A program made the translations under genes and the position numbers. DNA of 64,000 nucleotides from contig NZ_CP010271.1 of assembly GCF_001456355.1 (NCBI RefSeq), positions 3,782,001 to 3,846,000 of the forward strand. Direction: 5' to 3'. Origin of the DNA: Mycobacteroides saopaulense (lineage in GTDB: Bacteria > Actinomycetota > Actinomycetes > Mycobacteriales > Mycobacteriaceae). Under the pieces are notes generated by a model that made no database searches, was not told the DNA's origin, and was given only the letters and a program-made list of their open reading frames with translations. This document shows positions 1-9,467 of this stretch, in pieces (within the stretch, counting starts at the first letter, position 1; each line of letters starts with the position of its first letter).

Positions 1-783
1 GTGTCGACCGTGAGTATCGATAAATCCTTGGTAAAGGCCACCTTTACGGTGGATCACTCGGTTCCGGTCGGATCGGAGTCGCGCGCCGACATCCGGATGC
101 TCACCCCGCTGGGCGGGCACTATCTGGCCCTGTACCCCGAAGGCGATGCACCCCTGGGAAGCACACCCATCCCGCCCGAACGCACGAGTGTCCCCTTCGA
201 GATCAACGAGTTGTTCCAGAAGTTCACACCCGTGGTGCAGAAGGTGGATGCCAAGGTCATCCACGACAGCCTGATGGAAGTCGCTAACGCTGTTGACAAA
301 TACCCCAATGGTTTACGCGACTTCTTCACCTCGTCTCAGTCGCTCATCAGCGCGCTCGCACCGACCACCGAGGACTTCCACGCCACGCTGAACTACGCGA
401 ACGAGTACCTCCGGGCGTTCAAGACGGGCAAGGAACAGCTCGCCAGCATCGTCACGATGTTGTCCAAGCTCGGCGCCAAATACAGCAGTTCCACGACCGA
501 CCTGATCGAGGTCTTTGTCCTGCTACGGGATCTCATTCGGCTCTTGAACCGATTCTTCACGGCGTATGCGCGCGACTACGAACCGATGCTCAACGGCCTG
601 GACGACATCGTCGATACCCTCACCAAATACCCCGAGAAACTCGGCAAAGCCGCCGAGCAGTGGGGCCAACTCGTCGGGATTGTCTTGCCCATGCTCAGTG
701 GCAACGGCATCACCATCAACGAGAACGATCGAGTGATCCCCGGACAAGACGTCTGCCTACCGCACTTCTTCAGGTTCTGCTGA
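1..783 (+). CDS. mceC: MceC-position Mce family protein, 5' truncated by window edge
   Basis: This is the C-terminal 260 residues of an Mce protein, a subunit of the cell-envelope lipid-import complexes that span the mycobacterial periplasm. The reading frame is open to the first base, so the GTG at position 1 is not a credible start and the N-terminal membrane anchor and early MCE domain lie outside the window. What remains is the end of the MCE beta domain and the long helical region typical of the family. Its place in the operon is inferred from what follows: a D-type protein, a lipoprotein (E) and a Pro-rich F protein. It ends 8 bases before the next gene, consistent with one transcript. 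Which mce operon this is cannot be told from the sequence here. Confidence 0.85.
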   Translation: MSTVSIDKSLVKATFTVDHSVPVGSESRADIRMLTPLGGHYLALYPEGDAPLGSTPIPPERTSVPFEINELFQKFTPVVQKVDAKVIHDSLMEVANAVDKYPNGLRDFFTSSQSLISALAPTTEDFHATLNYANEYLRAFKTGKEQLASIVTMLSKLGAKYSSSTTDLIEVFVLLRDLIRLLNRFFTAYARDYEPMLNGLDDIVDTLTKYPEKLGKAAEQWGQLVGIVLPMLSGNGITINENDRVIPGQDVCLPHFFRFC

Positions 784-791
784 GGCCCTTG

Positions 792-2039
792 ATGACACAG
801 CCAGTATTCATTCAGAACATCGCGAACCGCATCGCGGCAATGCGGCCCGCCGCGCGCGCGGGCTCGGTGAGCGCCATCGCCCTGGTGCTCGTTGCGGTGG
901 TGGCCACCGCCGGAATCTTCGGCGCGCGCACCATCTTCCCCGCGGTCAAGAACCTCGTGATGCCGTATCTGGGAAATGCCCATATCCCGCTGCTGGACCA
1001 CACCCGAGCGCTCTGTGCCAATTTCCGGGACGGGTCCGGTTTGTACAAGGGCAACAAGGTTTTGCTCCTCGGTGTCGAGATCGGGACGGTGACGGAGGTC
1101 GCGAACAAAACCGATCACGTTCAGGTCGACTTCGAGATCCCCGAAGATATGGAGCTGCCCGCCGATGTGGGCGCCGCCAGTTATTCGCAGTCGGTGATCA
1201 CCAATCGCAGCATCGAACTCACCCGGTCATGGAGCGAAGGCCCTAAATTCGCTGGAGACCAATGCATCTCGACGGAGAACACCAGAACACCGGTCACCGT
1301 CACCGAATCGTTCTCTGCCATCGGTCAGCTCGCCGACACCCTGATGCAGGCAGCGCCTGGACAGGATCCGGCGAACTCGCCCGGCGTGCAGGCACTCAAC
1401 AAGACCCTCAAGGGGGCGGCCAGATCCCTTGACGGCGTTGGTCCCGGGTTCAAGGAAATGCTCAACAACCTCACCACGATGGTGGGTGACCCCTATAAGG
1501 CCGATGCGGACTACCGGCAGCTGTTCGAGAACAGCGCCATCGTCACGTCGAACTGGTTGCAGTACTGGAATGAGTTCTCGGGCGTGGTCAAGTCGCTCCC
1601 CGACGTGGCCCGGTTGATCGCGGGCATCTCCGATAACTTCGCCAGCGGTCTCGACTACTTGACAACCATTCTTCCGACACTGAACGGCATGGTGCAGCGC
1701 GCGGCCGGCCGGCTGTACAAGAACGTCTTCGACAAACTGGTGCCCTGGATACGCGATATCCTCAATGCGTACACCCCGCACATCCTGACGTTCTTCAACA
1801 CCTTGCCACCCATGATCAATTGGCTGGCCGATGACATCTATCTGCCTAACACCAAGACCCACAACGTCACCTATGTACCTCCGCGCGTTGCCATCTCACC
1901 CGAGCAGGCCAGTGCCATCTGCCAGAATCTGCGCGACCGCAACACCCCGGGCTCCCAGGCCGCCTGCGCGCCCGGCACCGCCTCGGACCCGGTGACCCTC
2001 GGCTTGACGAACCTGATCATGGGGGCGGCACTGTCATGA
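792..2039 (+). CDS. mceD: MceD-position Mce family protein
   Basis: A 415-residue Mce protein, predicted to form part of the hexameric MCE tunnel carrying lipids or sterols from the outer envelope to the YrbE permease. The ATG at 792 was chosen because it follows the previous stop by 8 bases and places a hydrophobic segment at about residues 24-46 as an N-terminal anchor; the frame stays open further upstream but that overlaps the preceding gene. A MCE domain follows at roughly residues 65-145, then a long helical region. The stop overlaps the next ATG (ATGA-type overlap), which indicates translational coupling. The cargo cannot be inferred. Confidence 0.9.
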   Translation: MTQPVFIQNIANRIAAMRPAARAGSVSAIALVLVAVVATAGIFGARTIFPAVKNLVMPYLGNAHIPLLDHTRALCANFRDGSGLYKGNKVLLLGVEIGTVTEVANKTDHVQVDFEIPEDMELPADVGAASYSQSVITNRSIELTRSWSEGPKFAGDQCISTENTRTPVTVTESFSAIGQLADTLMQAAPGQDPANSPGVQALNKTLKGAARSLDGVGPGFKEMLNNLTTMVGDPYKADADYRQLFENSAIVTSNWLQYWNEFSGVVKSLPDVARLIAGISDNFASGLDYLTTILPTLNGMVQRAAGRLYKNVFDKLVPWIRDILNAYTPHILTFFNTLPPMINWLADDIYLPNTKTHNVTYVPPRVAISPEQASAICQNLRDRNTPGSQAACAPGTASDPVTLGLTNLIMGAALS

Positions 2040-3070
2040 TGCGACGCGTACTGACCTTGCTGCTCACCACGGCACTCGCTGTGGTCCCGGCGTGCTCGAG
2101 CGAGGCCCTCGACCCCACCAAGATGCCCATGCCCGGCGCCTACATCCCGAAAGACACGTACCGGGTCAAGATCGAGTTCTCCAGCGTGCTGAATCTGCCC
2201 GGGCGGGCAAAAGTCGACTCGGGCGGCGTCCAGGTCGGTCTGCTGGACCGGGTGGAGCTCAAGGGCACCACGCCGGTGGTGTACGTGGACATCGACGGCG
2301 GCGCCAAATTCCCGAAGAACGTCAAGGCCGAGCTCCGGCAGGCCACCGTGCTCGGGGACATCTACATCGCCATGATCTCGCCCGCGAATCCGGTTCCCGC
2401 CCAGCTGCAGAACGGGGACACGATCGCGCTGGCGGACACGGTTCCGGCCGCGAACGTGGAAGACCTCATGCGCTCCATGTCGAACCTGATCGGCGGGGGC
2501 AGCCTCAACACCATGCAAACCACCGTCGCCAACATGAACAGCGCCTTCCCCCCGCCGGAGGAACTCGATCGCATTCATCGTGCGCTGGCCGGAATCATCA
2601 ACGACCTGTCCAACAACCAGGACACCATCAACAAGATCCTGACCAACATGCAAACCATCAGCGAGACCTTCCGAGCCAACAAGGGAACGTATCGACGGTT
2701 GCTCACCGAGGGCCCGACCAAGTTGCCTTCACTGGCCAAAGTGGTTCTCAGCCTTAGCGATCTGATCATCTATGGGGCCGAGTTCGGACGGCAGATCTCA
2801 CAGATCCTGGACTATCCGAACCTCATGCAGATACTGTCCTACCTCACTCCGTTCATCCACAGCGCCTCCACCGCCGATACCACCATCCCGGTACTCGGCG
2901 ACAAGATGGTTCGAACCATCCGTGACAGGATCATTCCCTTCTTCAAGGACGGCGGCCCCAAGTACACCGTCACCGATATCCAGACTCCCGACGGCACACT
3001 GGGTGTCAGCCCAGGGGAACGCGCCGATTCGGTGATCCGGAACATGCAGACGATGGGGCTGGTGCGATGA
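2036..3070 (+). CDS. mceE: MceE-position Mce lipoprotein (LprK-like)
   Basis: A 344-residue Mce-family lipoprotein. The N-terminus is a signal sequence with basic residues, a hydrophobic stretch and a cysteine near residue 20 within VVPAC, fitting a lipobox; in known mce operons the fifth mce gene encodes the lipoprotein. The MCE domain covers about residues 40-125 and a helical tail follows. It overlaps the genes on both sides by four bases. The lipid anchor is predicted to tether the subunit to the outer face of the membrane within the import complex. Confidence 0.9.
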   Translation: MMRRVLTLLLTTALAVVPACSSEALDPTKMPMPGAYIPKDTYRVKIEFSSVLNLPGRAKVDSGGVQVGLLDRVELKGTTPVVYVDIDGGAKFPKNVKAELRQATVLGDIYIAMISPANPVPAQLQNGDTIALADTVPAANVEDLMRSMSNLIGGGSLNTMQTTVANMNSAFPPPEELDRIHRALAGIINDLSNNQDTINKILTNMQTISETFRANKGTYRRLLTEGPTKLPSLAKVVLSLSDLIIYGAEFGRQISQILDYPNLMQILSYLTPFIHSASTADTTIPVLGDKMVRTIRDRIIPFFKDGGPKYTVTDIQTPDGTLGVSPGERADSVIRNMQTMGLVR

Positions 3071-4158
3071 GACTCAACGTCCTGGTCACCCTCGCGGTGC
3101 TCTCGATCATCTCTCTGGTCGGCGCCGTCTACATGGCCTTCGGTGTTCTCGACATCGCCTCGACCAACAAGACCCATCACATGACGCTCATGCTGGAGAG
3201 CTCGGGCGGCTTGATGTCCACCTCGCAGGTCACCCTGCGTGGGATCAAGGTGGGAAGGGTCACCAACATTCAGGCCACCCCAACGGGTTTGGCGGTCTCG
3301 ATGGCCGTCGACAGCGGCTACCCCATCCCCGTTGACAGCGAGGTCAGCGTTCAGAACCTCTCGGCAGCGGGCGAACAGTACGTGGAATTCAAACCCGTTC
3401 GCATCGAGGCGCCGTACTACAGCGACGGAGCAGTGATCCCCGCATCGAAGGCGGCACCGGTCTACACCGTCAGCGATCTACTGCAGAAGGGCAACGCGCT
3501 CATGCAGGCCATGAACGCCGACGATCTGCAGATAACCCTGAACAACGTGGCGGCCGGATTTGTGGACAACACCAAGACCATCGACGAGTTGGCCACCACC
3601 ACAAGGCTGTTCGCGCAGATGGTGCAGGATGACAAACACTATCTGGGTCAGCTGATCGGCAACATGTCGACCTTGACCAACGGTCTCGGTGAGATCCGGG
3701 CCGGTGACATCTTGAAGCAATCCGCCAAGACCATTCCGAACAGCGTGGACGGCTTGGTGAGCCTGGTGCAGGTGATCCAGAAGCTCGAACCCCTCGTGGA
3801 AGCCGGTGCGGGTGATGGAAAGCCGCTGACCGACCTCGTGCAAAAGCTCGTCGACTACGTCCAGGCGCTGTCCGAACCGCTTTCAGAATTCGTCACCGTC
3901 CTGGAACCGGTCGTCGCGCCGCTACGCGATCTCAAGCTGGACGCTGGGCACTGGCTGGATTTCTGGGATTCGACCTTCAACAACCAGGGCGGGCTGCGCA
4001 TCCATCTCGGCGTACCCGAGTGGCCGCAACCCACAGCACCCCAGCCCGCGTCCGCCCAGCCGGGAGCCCGCCCGTCGCAGCCGGCCGCCACCCCGACCAC
4101 CCCACCCAAACCGACATCAGCTCCCCAAGCAGCAACAGCAGGAAGGCCTGGATCATGA
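3067..4158 (+). CDS. mceF: MceF-position Mce family protein
   Basis: A 363-residue Mce protein with an N-terminal transmembrane segment (about residues 7-29), an MCE domain at roughly residues 38-120 and a helical region. The last 40 or so residues are rich in Pro, Ala and Thr, a common tail for the sixth Mce protein. It overlaps mceE by four bases and the following gene by four bases, so the whole set is likely one coupled operon. By family it forms part of the lipid-import tunnel; the substrate is unknown. Confidence 0.9.
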   Translation: MRLNVLVTLAVLSIISLVGAVYMAFGVLDIASTNKTHHMTLMLESSGGLMSTSQVTLRGIKVGRVTNIQATPTGLAVSMAVDSGYPIPVDSEVSVQNLSAAGEQYVEFKPVRIEAPYYSDGAVIPASKAAPVYTVSDLLQKGNALMQAMNADDLQITLNNVAAGFVDNTKTIDELATTTRLFAQMVQDDKHYLGQLIGNMSTLTNGLGEIRAGDILKQSAKTIPNSVDGLVSLVQVIQKLEPLVEAGAGDGKPLTDLVQKLVDYVQALSEPLSEFVTVLEPVVAPLRDLKLDAGHWLDFWDSTFNNQGGLRIHLGVPEWPQPTAPQPASAQPGARPSQPAATPTTPPKPTSAPQAATAGRPGS

Positions 4159-4955
4159 CCGACATCGACGAGCGTGCGCTCACCCTGGATGACGCAGATC
4201 CCGATGAACTCGCGCAACTGGCGACCAAGTCAACCGCCGACACGACCACAGACGACACCGCGGCCGAGCCGAAGGCGAAACCGGCGAAACGGGCCAAGGC
4301 CGTTGAACAACAGGCGGATCCGGTCGAGGGCGATAGCGGTCCCAACATCTGGAAGTGGATCACCTTCGGCCTGCTCACCTTGGGCATCGTGGGTGCGATC
4401 TTCGGGGGCTGGCAATACCAGAAGTTGTCCGATGCTCTCGCCGCCACGCGTTCGGGCGATACCGAACGCACCGCGGCCACCGACGCGGCATCCGCATACG
4501 CGATGAAGTCGCTTACCTACAGCTTCGAGGACCCCGACGGCTTCTTCAAGAACGTCAAAGAGAATGCCGCCGAACCGCTGAAGAACAAGTACAGCGATGC
4601 CGAGAAGCTGCTCAAGGCCATCATGCTGCAGGCACAGGTGACGTCCAAGGGCGAGATCATCGCCTCGGATGCCGTCGCCCAGCAGAACGGTATCTATCAG
4701 GTGGTGGTCACCACCCGCCAGACCACCCGGAACGTGCAGAACCCGGAGCCGCGGGCGACCACACTGGTGCTGCAGATCACCGTCAAGAAAGACGGCGACG
4801 GGTGGCAGGTGACCGATATCGGCCCCAAGAACGCCAACTCCACCGGCACCATCATGCATCCCGGCGATCAGAAGCTGCTTCCCGAGCAGGGCGCGCCCGG
4901 CAAGGCGCCCGTGCCCTCGCTCCCACCGTTGCCCGCGCTCCCCGGTCAGAAGTAG
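4155..4955 (+). CDS. Mce-associated membrane protein
   Basis: A 266-residue protein of the Mce-associated (Mas) type found directly downstream of mceF in mycobacterial mce operons. The ATG at 4155 overlaps the mceF stop. The first 65 residues are acidic then Lys/Ala-rich and probably cytoplasmic; a single transmembrane helix (WKWITFGLLTLGIVGAIFGG, about residues 66-85) is followed by an extracytoplasmic domain resembling the NTF2/SnoaL-like fold common to Mas proteins, and a Pro-rich end. Mas proteins are thought to stabilise or assist Mce transport; the exact role here is inference from position. Confidence 0.8.
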   Translation: MTDIDERALTLDDADPDELAQLATKSTADTTTDDTAAEPKAKPAKRAKAVEQQADPVEGDSGPNIWKWITFGLLTLGIVGAIFGGWQYQKLSDALAATRSGDTERTAATDAASAYAMKSLTYSFEDPDGFFKNVKENAAEPLKNKYSDAEKLLKAIMLQAQVTSKGEIIASDAVAQQNGIYQVVVTTRQTTRNVQNPEPRATTLVLQITVKKDGDGWQVTDIGPKNANSTGTIMHPGDQKLLPEQGAPGKAPVPSLPPLPALPGQK

Positions 4956-4958
4956 GCA

Positions 4959-5768
4959 ATGACACGGCACATGCGTGGTCTGGGCGCGGGTATCGCCGCG
5001 GCCGCCGTGCTGGCGTCGGCTCAGGCCGTCCATCCGGTGGCGGTGGCGCGGGCGGCATTGCCGCCCTGCCCGAGCAGAAGTACGGTGATTGTCCCGGAAA
5101 GTCCCCGGGCACACACGGATTGCCGCCTGTCCGCGGCCGATGGCACCGGGATCACCTTCGACGTCGAGTACTGGCGGCCACACCCTGACAACAACGACGC
5201 ACCGGACTATCCGCCGCTGTCGGCCAGGGTCACCATCAAAGATGCCTCCGGTAACAAGCTCCAAGAGGTGAACGAACTGCTGGAGCCCTCCAGCCCCGCA
5301 CCGGCCGGTCTGCAGGACATCGACGGTGACGGCCGTGATGAGATGATCATCCCGATCTCCACCCGCGTCATGAATGGTGCCGTCAACACCCGGTTTTCGG
5401 TGTGGCGGGCCGAAAAGCAGACCACCCACTTCGAGCGGGTGCAGATGTTCGGGCAGGCCATCTACCCCAGCGGTGATGGGTACATCGTGGTCAACAGCGG
5501 CGCCTTTTCCAGCCGTGACCTCGATTTCTACCTGCCGACCGCCGCCGGATACACCCACATCGTCACGTTGACCATGACCGCCGAGGAAGTCGACCTCGAT
5601 ACCCGCAAGGTGCTCACCGCAAGCTGCATGATCCACAAGCAGGCCGGCCTGGGGGCCATCGACATGGACTGGCAGGATTCGCCGGTGTTCTGCGATTCAC
5701 CTGCCGCCAAATCGATTTGGCCGGATGCCCAACGGGTGGAGACCAACCGCCGGGTGCAGGGCCGCTAG
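4959..5768 (+). CDS. Secreted protein at the end of the mce operon
   Basis: A 269-residue protein beginning 3 bases after the Mas gene. An Ala-rich signal peptide (about residues 1-33) is followed by a soluble domain. A DIDGDGRDEMIIP segment near residue 115 looks like an FG-GAP/calcium-loop repeat. Four cysteines could form disulfides. I do not recognise a specific family; its coupling to the mce genes suggests an envelope role. The TAG stop shares the palindromic CTAG with the stop of the convergent SRPBCC gene. Confidence 0.6.
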   Translation: MTRHMRGLGAGIAAAAVLASAQAVHPVAVARAALPPCPSRSTVIVPESPRAHTDCRLSAADGTGITFDVEYWRPHPDNNDAPDYPPLSARVTIKDASGNKLQEVNELLEPSSPAPAGLQDIDGDGRDEMIIPISTRVMNGAVNTRFSVWRAEKQTTHFERVQMFGQAIYPSGDGYIVVNSGAFSSRDLDFYLPTAAGYTHIVTLTMTAEEVDLDTRKVLTASCMIHKQAGLGAIDMDWQDSPVFCDSPAAKSIWPDAQRVETNRRVQGR

Positions 5769-6304
5769 CGATTCTGGCTCGAGCCGTCCAACAGTTCGAT
5801 GAGCGAGTGCAATCCGGGCCGTAGCCCCCACGTGAAGACCGCCCGCAGGAGAGGCTGCAGCCATCGCAGCGGCAGCCACGAAACAAAGCGCGGGGTTAAC
5901 GCGACGGTCCACTCGAGCCTGCAGCCTCCGGGAACGCTGGTGAGCACGTAGTCCTCTGCCCACAGCTTCAGCAGCGGCCAGGTGCCCGCCACCGCGCAGT
6001 AGGTGATGCGATGCGGCGGTTCATATCGCCAGAATCTCTCGCGCTGGATCCATAGAAACCGCCATGGCGCCGATACCGTGCCCATCTCACGTTCCAGGCC
6101 GACACGACGCTGCGATTCGTCGTACCGCACGCCACAACCGAACGGAAGCCAGGACCACGCGTGATCGCTGTCCAGCGCCGCCCACACCTGACCGATGGGC
6201 ACCGGAAAGGTATGAGAGGTGCGCAGCACGATGGCGGCCGATTCGAACGCGGTGTCGTCCGCCACGGGGATCAGGTATTTGGGCGCAAGCATCGGCCAGC
6301 TCAC
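5765..6304 (-). CDS. SRPBCC/polyketide-cyclase-like protein
   Basis: A 179-residue protein with the START/SRPBCC pattern: a first beta strand containing HTFPVPIGQVWAALDS, a central set of strands, and a long C-terminal helix ending in LHSLIELLDG. Such proteins bind a hydrophobic ligand in a deep cavity. It is the last gene of a leftward run and overlaps the FMO gene upstream by four bases, so it probably works with the oxidative enzymes, perhaps as a lipid or aromatic carrier. That role is inferred. Confidence 0.65.
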   Translation of the reverse strand: MSWPMLAPKYLIPVADDTAFESAAIVLRTSHTFPVPIGQVWAALDSDHAWSWLPFGCGVRYDESQRRVGLEREMGTVSAPWRFLWIQRERFWRYEPPHRITYCAVAGTWPLLKLWAEDYVLTSVPGGCRLEWTVALTPRFVSWLPLRWLQPLLRAVFTWGLRPGLHSLIELLDGSSQNR

Positions 6305-7878
6305 CGTGAGACGGTCTCCTGCGAACGCTCCACGGCCGCAGTGGAATCAGCGCTCGCGGGATGCTGCTCGTAGGCATAGTCTTCGGCCGGGAAGTTCCGG
6401 GCCGCACGTCGCGCCTGCAGGGTGGTGGTGGGGCGCAACAGCGGGACGTCGTCATCGGCGTTCTTCCAGTAAGAACGCACATTGTGATTGAGCTCGGTGA
6501 AGTAGTACTTCAAGTTCCGCCCGTTGCGCAGCATGAGCTGGTGGAAGCGGTCCAGCGCTTCCTGCCGCACCTCCATGCGCGTGGCTCGACGTTCACCCGC
6601 CAACGAAATGGCACGGACGATGTGGGTGACCGCGGTGTCGGCGAGCCCATGCCAGCCACCGTTACCTGTCCAGGAGTATGGCCCGACGATGATCCAACGG
6701 TTCGGAAACCCGGTGATCGAGACGCTTTCGTAGGCCCGCATGCCGTGGGAATCGAAGAATTCGCCAAGATCACGGCCTTGCGCGCCGACCACGCGTCCTC
6801 GTTTGTAGGAGGCCGGCTCGGAGAACAGGTCGAAACCCGTTGCCGTGATGAGAAAGTCAGCCTCGTGAACCGTTCCGTCGACGGTCCGGACTCCTTCGGG
6901 CACCACCTCTGCGATCGGGGTGGTGACCAGGGAGCAATGCGGTTTGTTGAACACCCGAGGGAAGTCGGAGTTGAGCGTCGGCCGATTCCCCAACGGACCG
7001 AAGGAGGGAAGAAGATCTCTTGCAACCCGTTTGTCCTTGACCACGGCACGCAGATAGGCCCCGTACAGAGCCCGCCCGGCGCGGTCGAACTGTCGCATCA
7101 GCGGTCGCATCACCGCGCCAGGAGTGTGGATCAGGAACCACAACCCCGCGCTCCCGCCGACCAGAGCCCCCCATTCGATCGCGGAGGCAAGTCCCGGAAT
7201 ACGCAGTGCCCATTGGGCTATCGCCGGGATCCGAAAATCAGGTTTGGGTATGCAATAGACCGGCGTCCGCTGGAATACCGTCAGTGACGCGGTGTCGTCC
7301 GCTATTGCTCCGGAGAGCTGCACACCGGTAGCACCAGTACCGATCACCGCCACCCGCTTGCCCCGCACGTCGTGTTCCGGCAGCCACTGCACCGGCGTCA
7401 CTCGGGTCCCCGCGAAGCTCTCGATCCCCTTGATATCGGGCTGCTTTGGATCGAAGAAGGGGCCGATCGCCGACACCACAAACCGCGCGGTAATCACCAA
7501 GCCGTCGGCGAGGTTCAGCCGCCAGTGATGGTGCTCCTCGTCCCATTCCTCACTGCGGACATCCACCCCGAACCGGAAGTGTGAATGCAGACCGAAGCTC
7601 TCCGCGACACGCTGGTGATAGGCCTGGACCTCGTCGCCCGGCGCGAACACCCTGGACCACTGGGGATTACGGAAGAACGAGTACTGGTAGATCACCGACG
7701 GGATGTCCACCGCGATACCCGGGTACACATTGTCCCGCCATGTCCCGCCCAGGTCCGCCGCCCGATCGACGATGACGAAATCCTCGATCCCGGCTTGTTT
7801 GAGACGTACACCTGCACACAGGCCTCCGACACCCGAGCCGATCACAACCACGTGATGGTCGGGAGTTGATGTCGTCAT
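6301..7878 (-). CDS. FAD/NADPH flavin monooxygenase, Baeyer-Villiger type
   Basis: A 525-residue flavin-dependent monooxygenase. The FAD Rossmann motif GSGVGG lies at about residues 14-19, GGTW near 43, and the NADPH Rossmann motif GTGATG near 180. The Baeyer-Villiger fingerprint region (FAGTRVTPVQW, about 155) keeps F, G and W but has Thr where the canonical motif has His. Enzymes of this group oxygenate ketones, aldehydes or heteroatoms. It lies 38 bases after another FMO gene and overlaps the SRPBCC gene, in an esterase-SDR-FMO-FMO arrangement reminiscent of the M. tuberculosis mymA locus. Substrate unknown; the altered fingerprint leaves the reaction type open. Confidence 0.85.
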   Translation of the reverse strand: MTTSTPDHHVVVIGSGVGGLCAGVRLKQAGIEDFVIVDRAADLGGTWRDNVYPGIAVDIPSVIYQYSFFRNPQWSRVFAPGDEVQAYHQRVAESFGLHSHFRFGVDVRSEEWDEEHHHWRLNLADGLVITARFVVSAIGPFFDPKQPDIKGIESFAGTRVTPVQWLPEHDVRGKRVAVIGTGATGVQLSGAIADDTASLTVFQRTPVYCIPKPDFRIPAIAQWALRIPGLASAIEWGALVGGSAGLWFLIHTPGAVMRPLMRQFDRAGRALYGAYLRAVVKDKRVARDLLPSFGPLGNRPTLNSDFPRVFNKPHCSLVTTPIAEVVPEGVRTVDGTVHEADFLITATGFDLFSEPASYKRGRVVGAQGRDLGEFFDSHGMRAYESVSITGFPNRWIIVGPYSWTGNGGWHGLADTAVTHIVRAISLAGERRATRMEVRQEALDRFHQLMLRNGRNLKYYFTELNHNVRSYWKNADDDVPLLRPTTTLQARRAARNFPAEDYAYEQHPASADSTAAVERSQETVSR

Positions 7879-7916
7879 GAGAGCTCCTCACTGAAACTGA
7901 ACACAAGGGTGAAAAT

Positions 7917-9467
7917 CTAGTTCGACCGGGCGGCAGCGGTTTCCGGCAAGGGGACAACGCTGCCGTCCGCCGGCAGCCGATCAAAGCGGAAGTCGTCCAG
8001 CGGAAACCGCTTGCTGGCTCGCGTCGACTGGTACGCCGTGGTGGGCCGCAGGAACGAGAAGTCGCCGTGGCGGTCGATGTAGTACGAGTTGGCGTTGACG
8101 CAGGCGCGGCCATGCATGAGCGTCGACTCGGCTTTGGGCGCGATGAACTCAAAGAATCTGTTATTGGCCTCTTCCGTCACCGCGAACGCCGTGGCCCCCC
8201 GCTTGCGCGCCTCGGTGATGACTCGCACCGCGATACGCGTGGCGTTCTCCACCATCACGTGCCAGGAGCTGCCGCTCCACGCGAATGGCCCAAAGACCAT
8301 GAAGGTATTGGGCAACTGGGGCATCGTGACACCCTCGTAGGCTCGGGCACGATTGTTCTCGTAGTAGTCCGCAAGGTCGAAGCCGTTGCGCCCCTTGACA
8401 GGGCGCGCGCGATAGACCTCCGGGCTCTGCGACATCTCGAATCCCGTGGCAAGCACCAGCACATCGATATCGCGATGCACCCCGTCCCTGGTACGCACAC
8501 CGGTTGGCGTGATCTCCGCGATCGGATCGGTGACCAGGTCGACGTGCGGCTCGGTGAAGGTCCGGTAGTAGATGTTCGACACGCTGGGGCGCTTGCATCC
8601 GAAGCCGTACTCCGGCGTCAGCTTCTTACGCAGTTCCCGATCACGTACCTGGCTGAACAGAAAGGCGCGACATGCCCAGTTGGGCACGAGGGTTATCGGG
8701 GCAATCTGCTTGCCATACACGGTGATCGCGACAAGGCCTACTTCCACTGCGGCCGCCGCGACGCCACGAATCAACGACTGCAAGCCCGGAACGTACTTCA
8801 GTGCCCACCGTGCGATACGCGGTATCGGGAAGTCGGGTTTGGCGAAGACCCAGATGGCACGGCGTTGGTACACATCCAGATGCGATGCGACTCGCGCCAT
8901 TTGTGGAATGAGCTGAACCGAGGTGGCTCCGGTGCCGATCACGGCGATTCTCTTGCCCGCCAGATCGAAATCATGGTCCCAGTTCTGGGTCTGGATGACC
9001 TTGCCACCGAATGACTCCAGACCGGCGATATCGGGAACCTTGGGTTCGACGAAAGCGCCGACGGCGGTGATGACAAACCGGGACGTGATGAGGCGGCCGT
9101 CGGCCAGGGTCAGTCGCCACAGGTGGTTGTCCTCGTCCCAGACCCGCTCCATGACCTCGTGCCCCAGCCGGAGATGGTCGTTCAGGCGGTACTGATCCAC
9201 CAGGCCGGCAATGTACTGCTGCACCTCGCGCCCCTTCGGGAAGGTGCGCGACCAGTTCGGGTTCTTCGCAAAGGAGAACTGGTAGACAATCCCCGGAACG
9301 TCCACTGCGACATCGGGGTAGTGGTTGTTGTACCAGGTACCACCGATCCCCGCCGAGCGCTCGAGGATGACGAAGTCGGTGAGACCAGCTCGCTTCAACC
9401 CGATGGCCGCCCCAAGTCCACCTATCCCCGCACCGATGATGACGGTTTCGTGCTCGGGCGCACTCAT
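7917..9467 (-). CDS. FAD/NADPH flavin monooxygenase, Baeyer-Villiger type
   Basis: A 516-residue paralogue of the adjacent monooxygenase, with GAGIGG at about residues 12-17, GGTW near 43 and GTGATS near 178. The fingerprint reads FGGKVIQTQNWD, with Gln replacing the family His. The start overlaps the SDR stop by four bases, so translation is likely coupled. With the neighbouring SDR and esterase it could form an alcohol to ketone to ester to hydrolysed-product route; this pathway order is inference from known BVMO-esterase-dehydrogenase clusters. Confidence 0.85.
   Translation of the reverse strand: MSAPEHETVIIGAGIGGLGAAIGLKRAGLTDFVILERSAGIGGTWYNNHYPDVAVDVPGIVYQFSFAKNPNWSRTFPKGREVQQYIAGLVDQYRLNDHLRLGHEVMERVWDEDNHLWRLTLADGRLITSRFVITAVGAFVEPKVPDIAGLESFGGKVIQTQNWDHDFDLAGKRIAVIGTGATSVQLIPQMARVASHLDVYQRRAIWVFAKPDFPIPRIARWALKYVPGLQSLIRGVAAAAVEVGLVAITVYGKQIAPITLVPNWACRAFLFSQVRDRELRKKLTPEYGFGCKRPSVSNIYYRTFTEPHVDLVTDPIAEITPTGVRTRDGVHRDIDVLVLATGFEMSQSPEVYRARPVKGRNGFDLADYYENNRARAYEGVTMPQLPNTFMVFGPFAWSGSSWHVMVENATRIAVRVITEARKRGATAFAVTEEANNRFFEFIAPKAESTLMHGRACVNANSYYIDRHGDFSFLRPTTAYQSTRASKRFPLDDFRFDRLPADGSVVPLPETAAARSN

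Noticed and set aside
660..791. N-terminal extension of the mceD frame
   Set aside because: The extra residues lie inside mceC and have no Mce character; ATG 792 gives the normal anchor.
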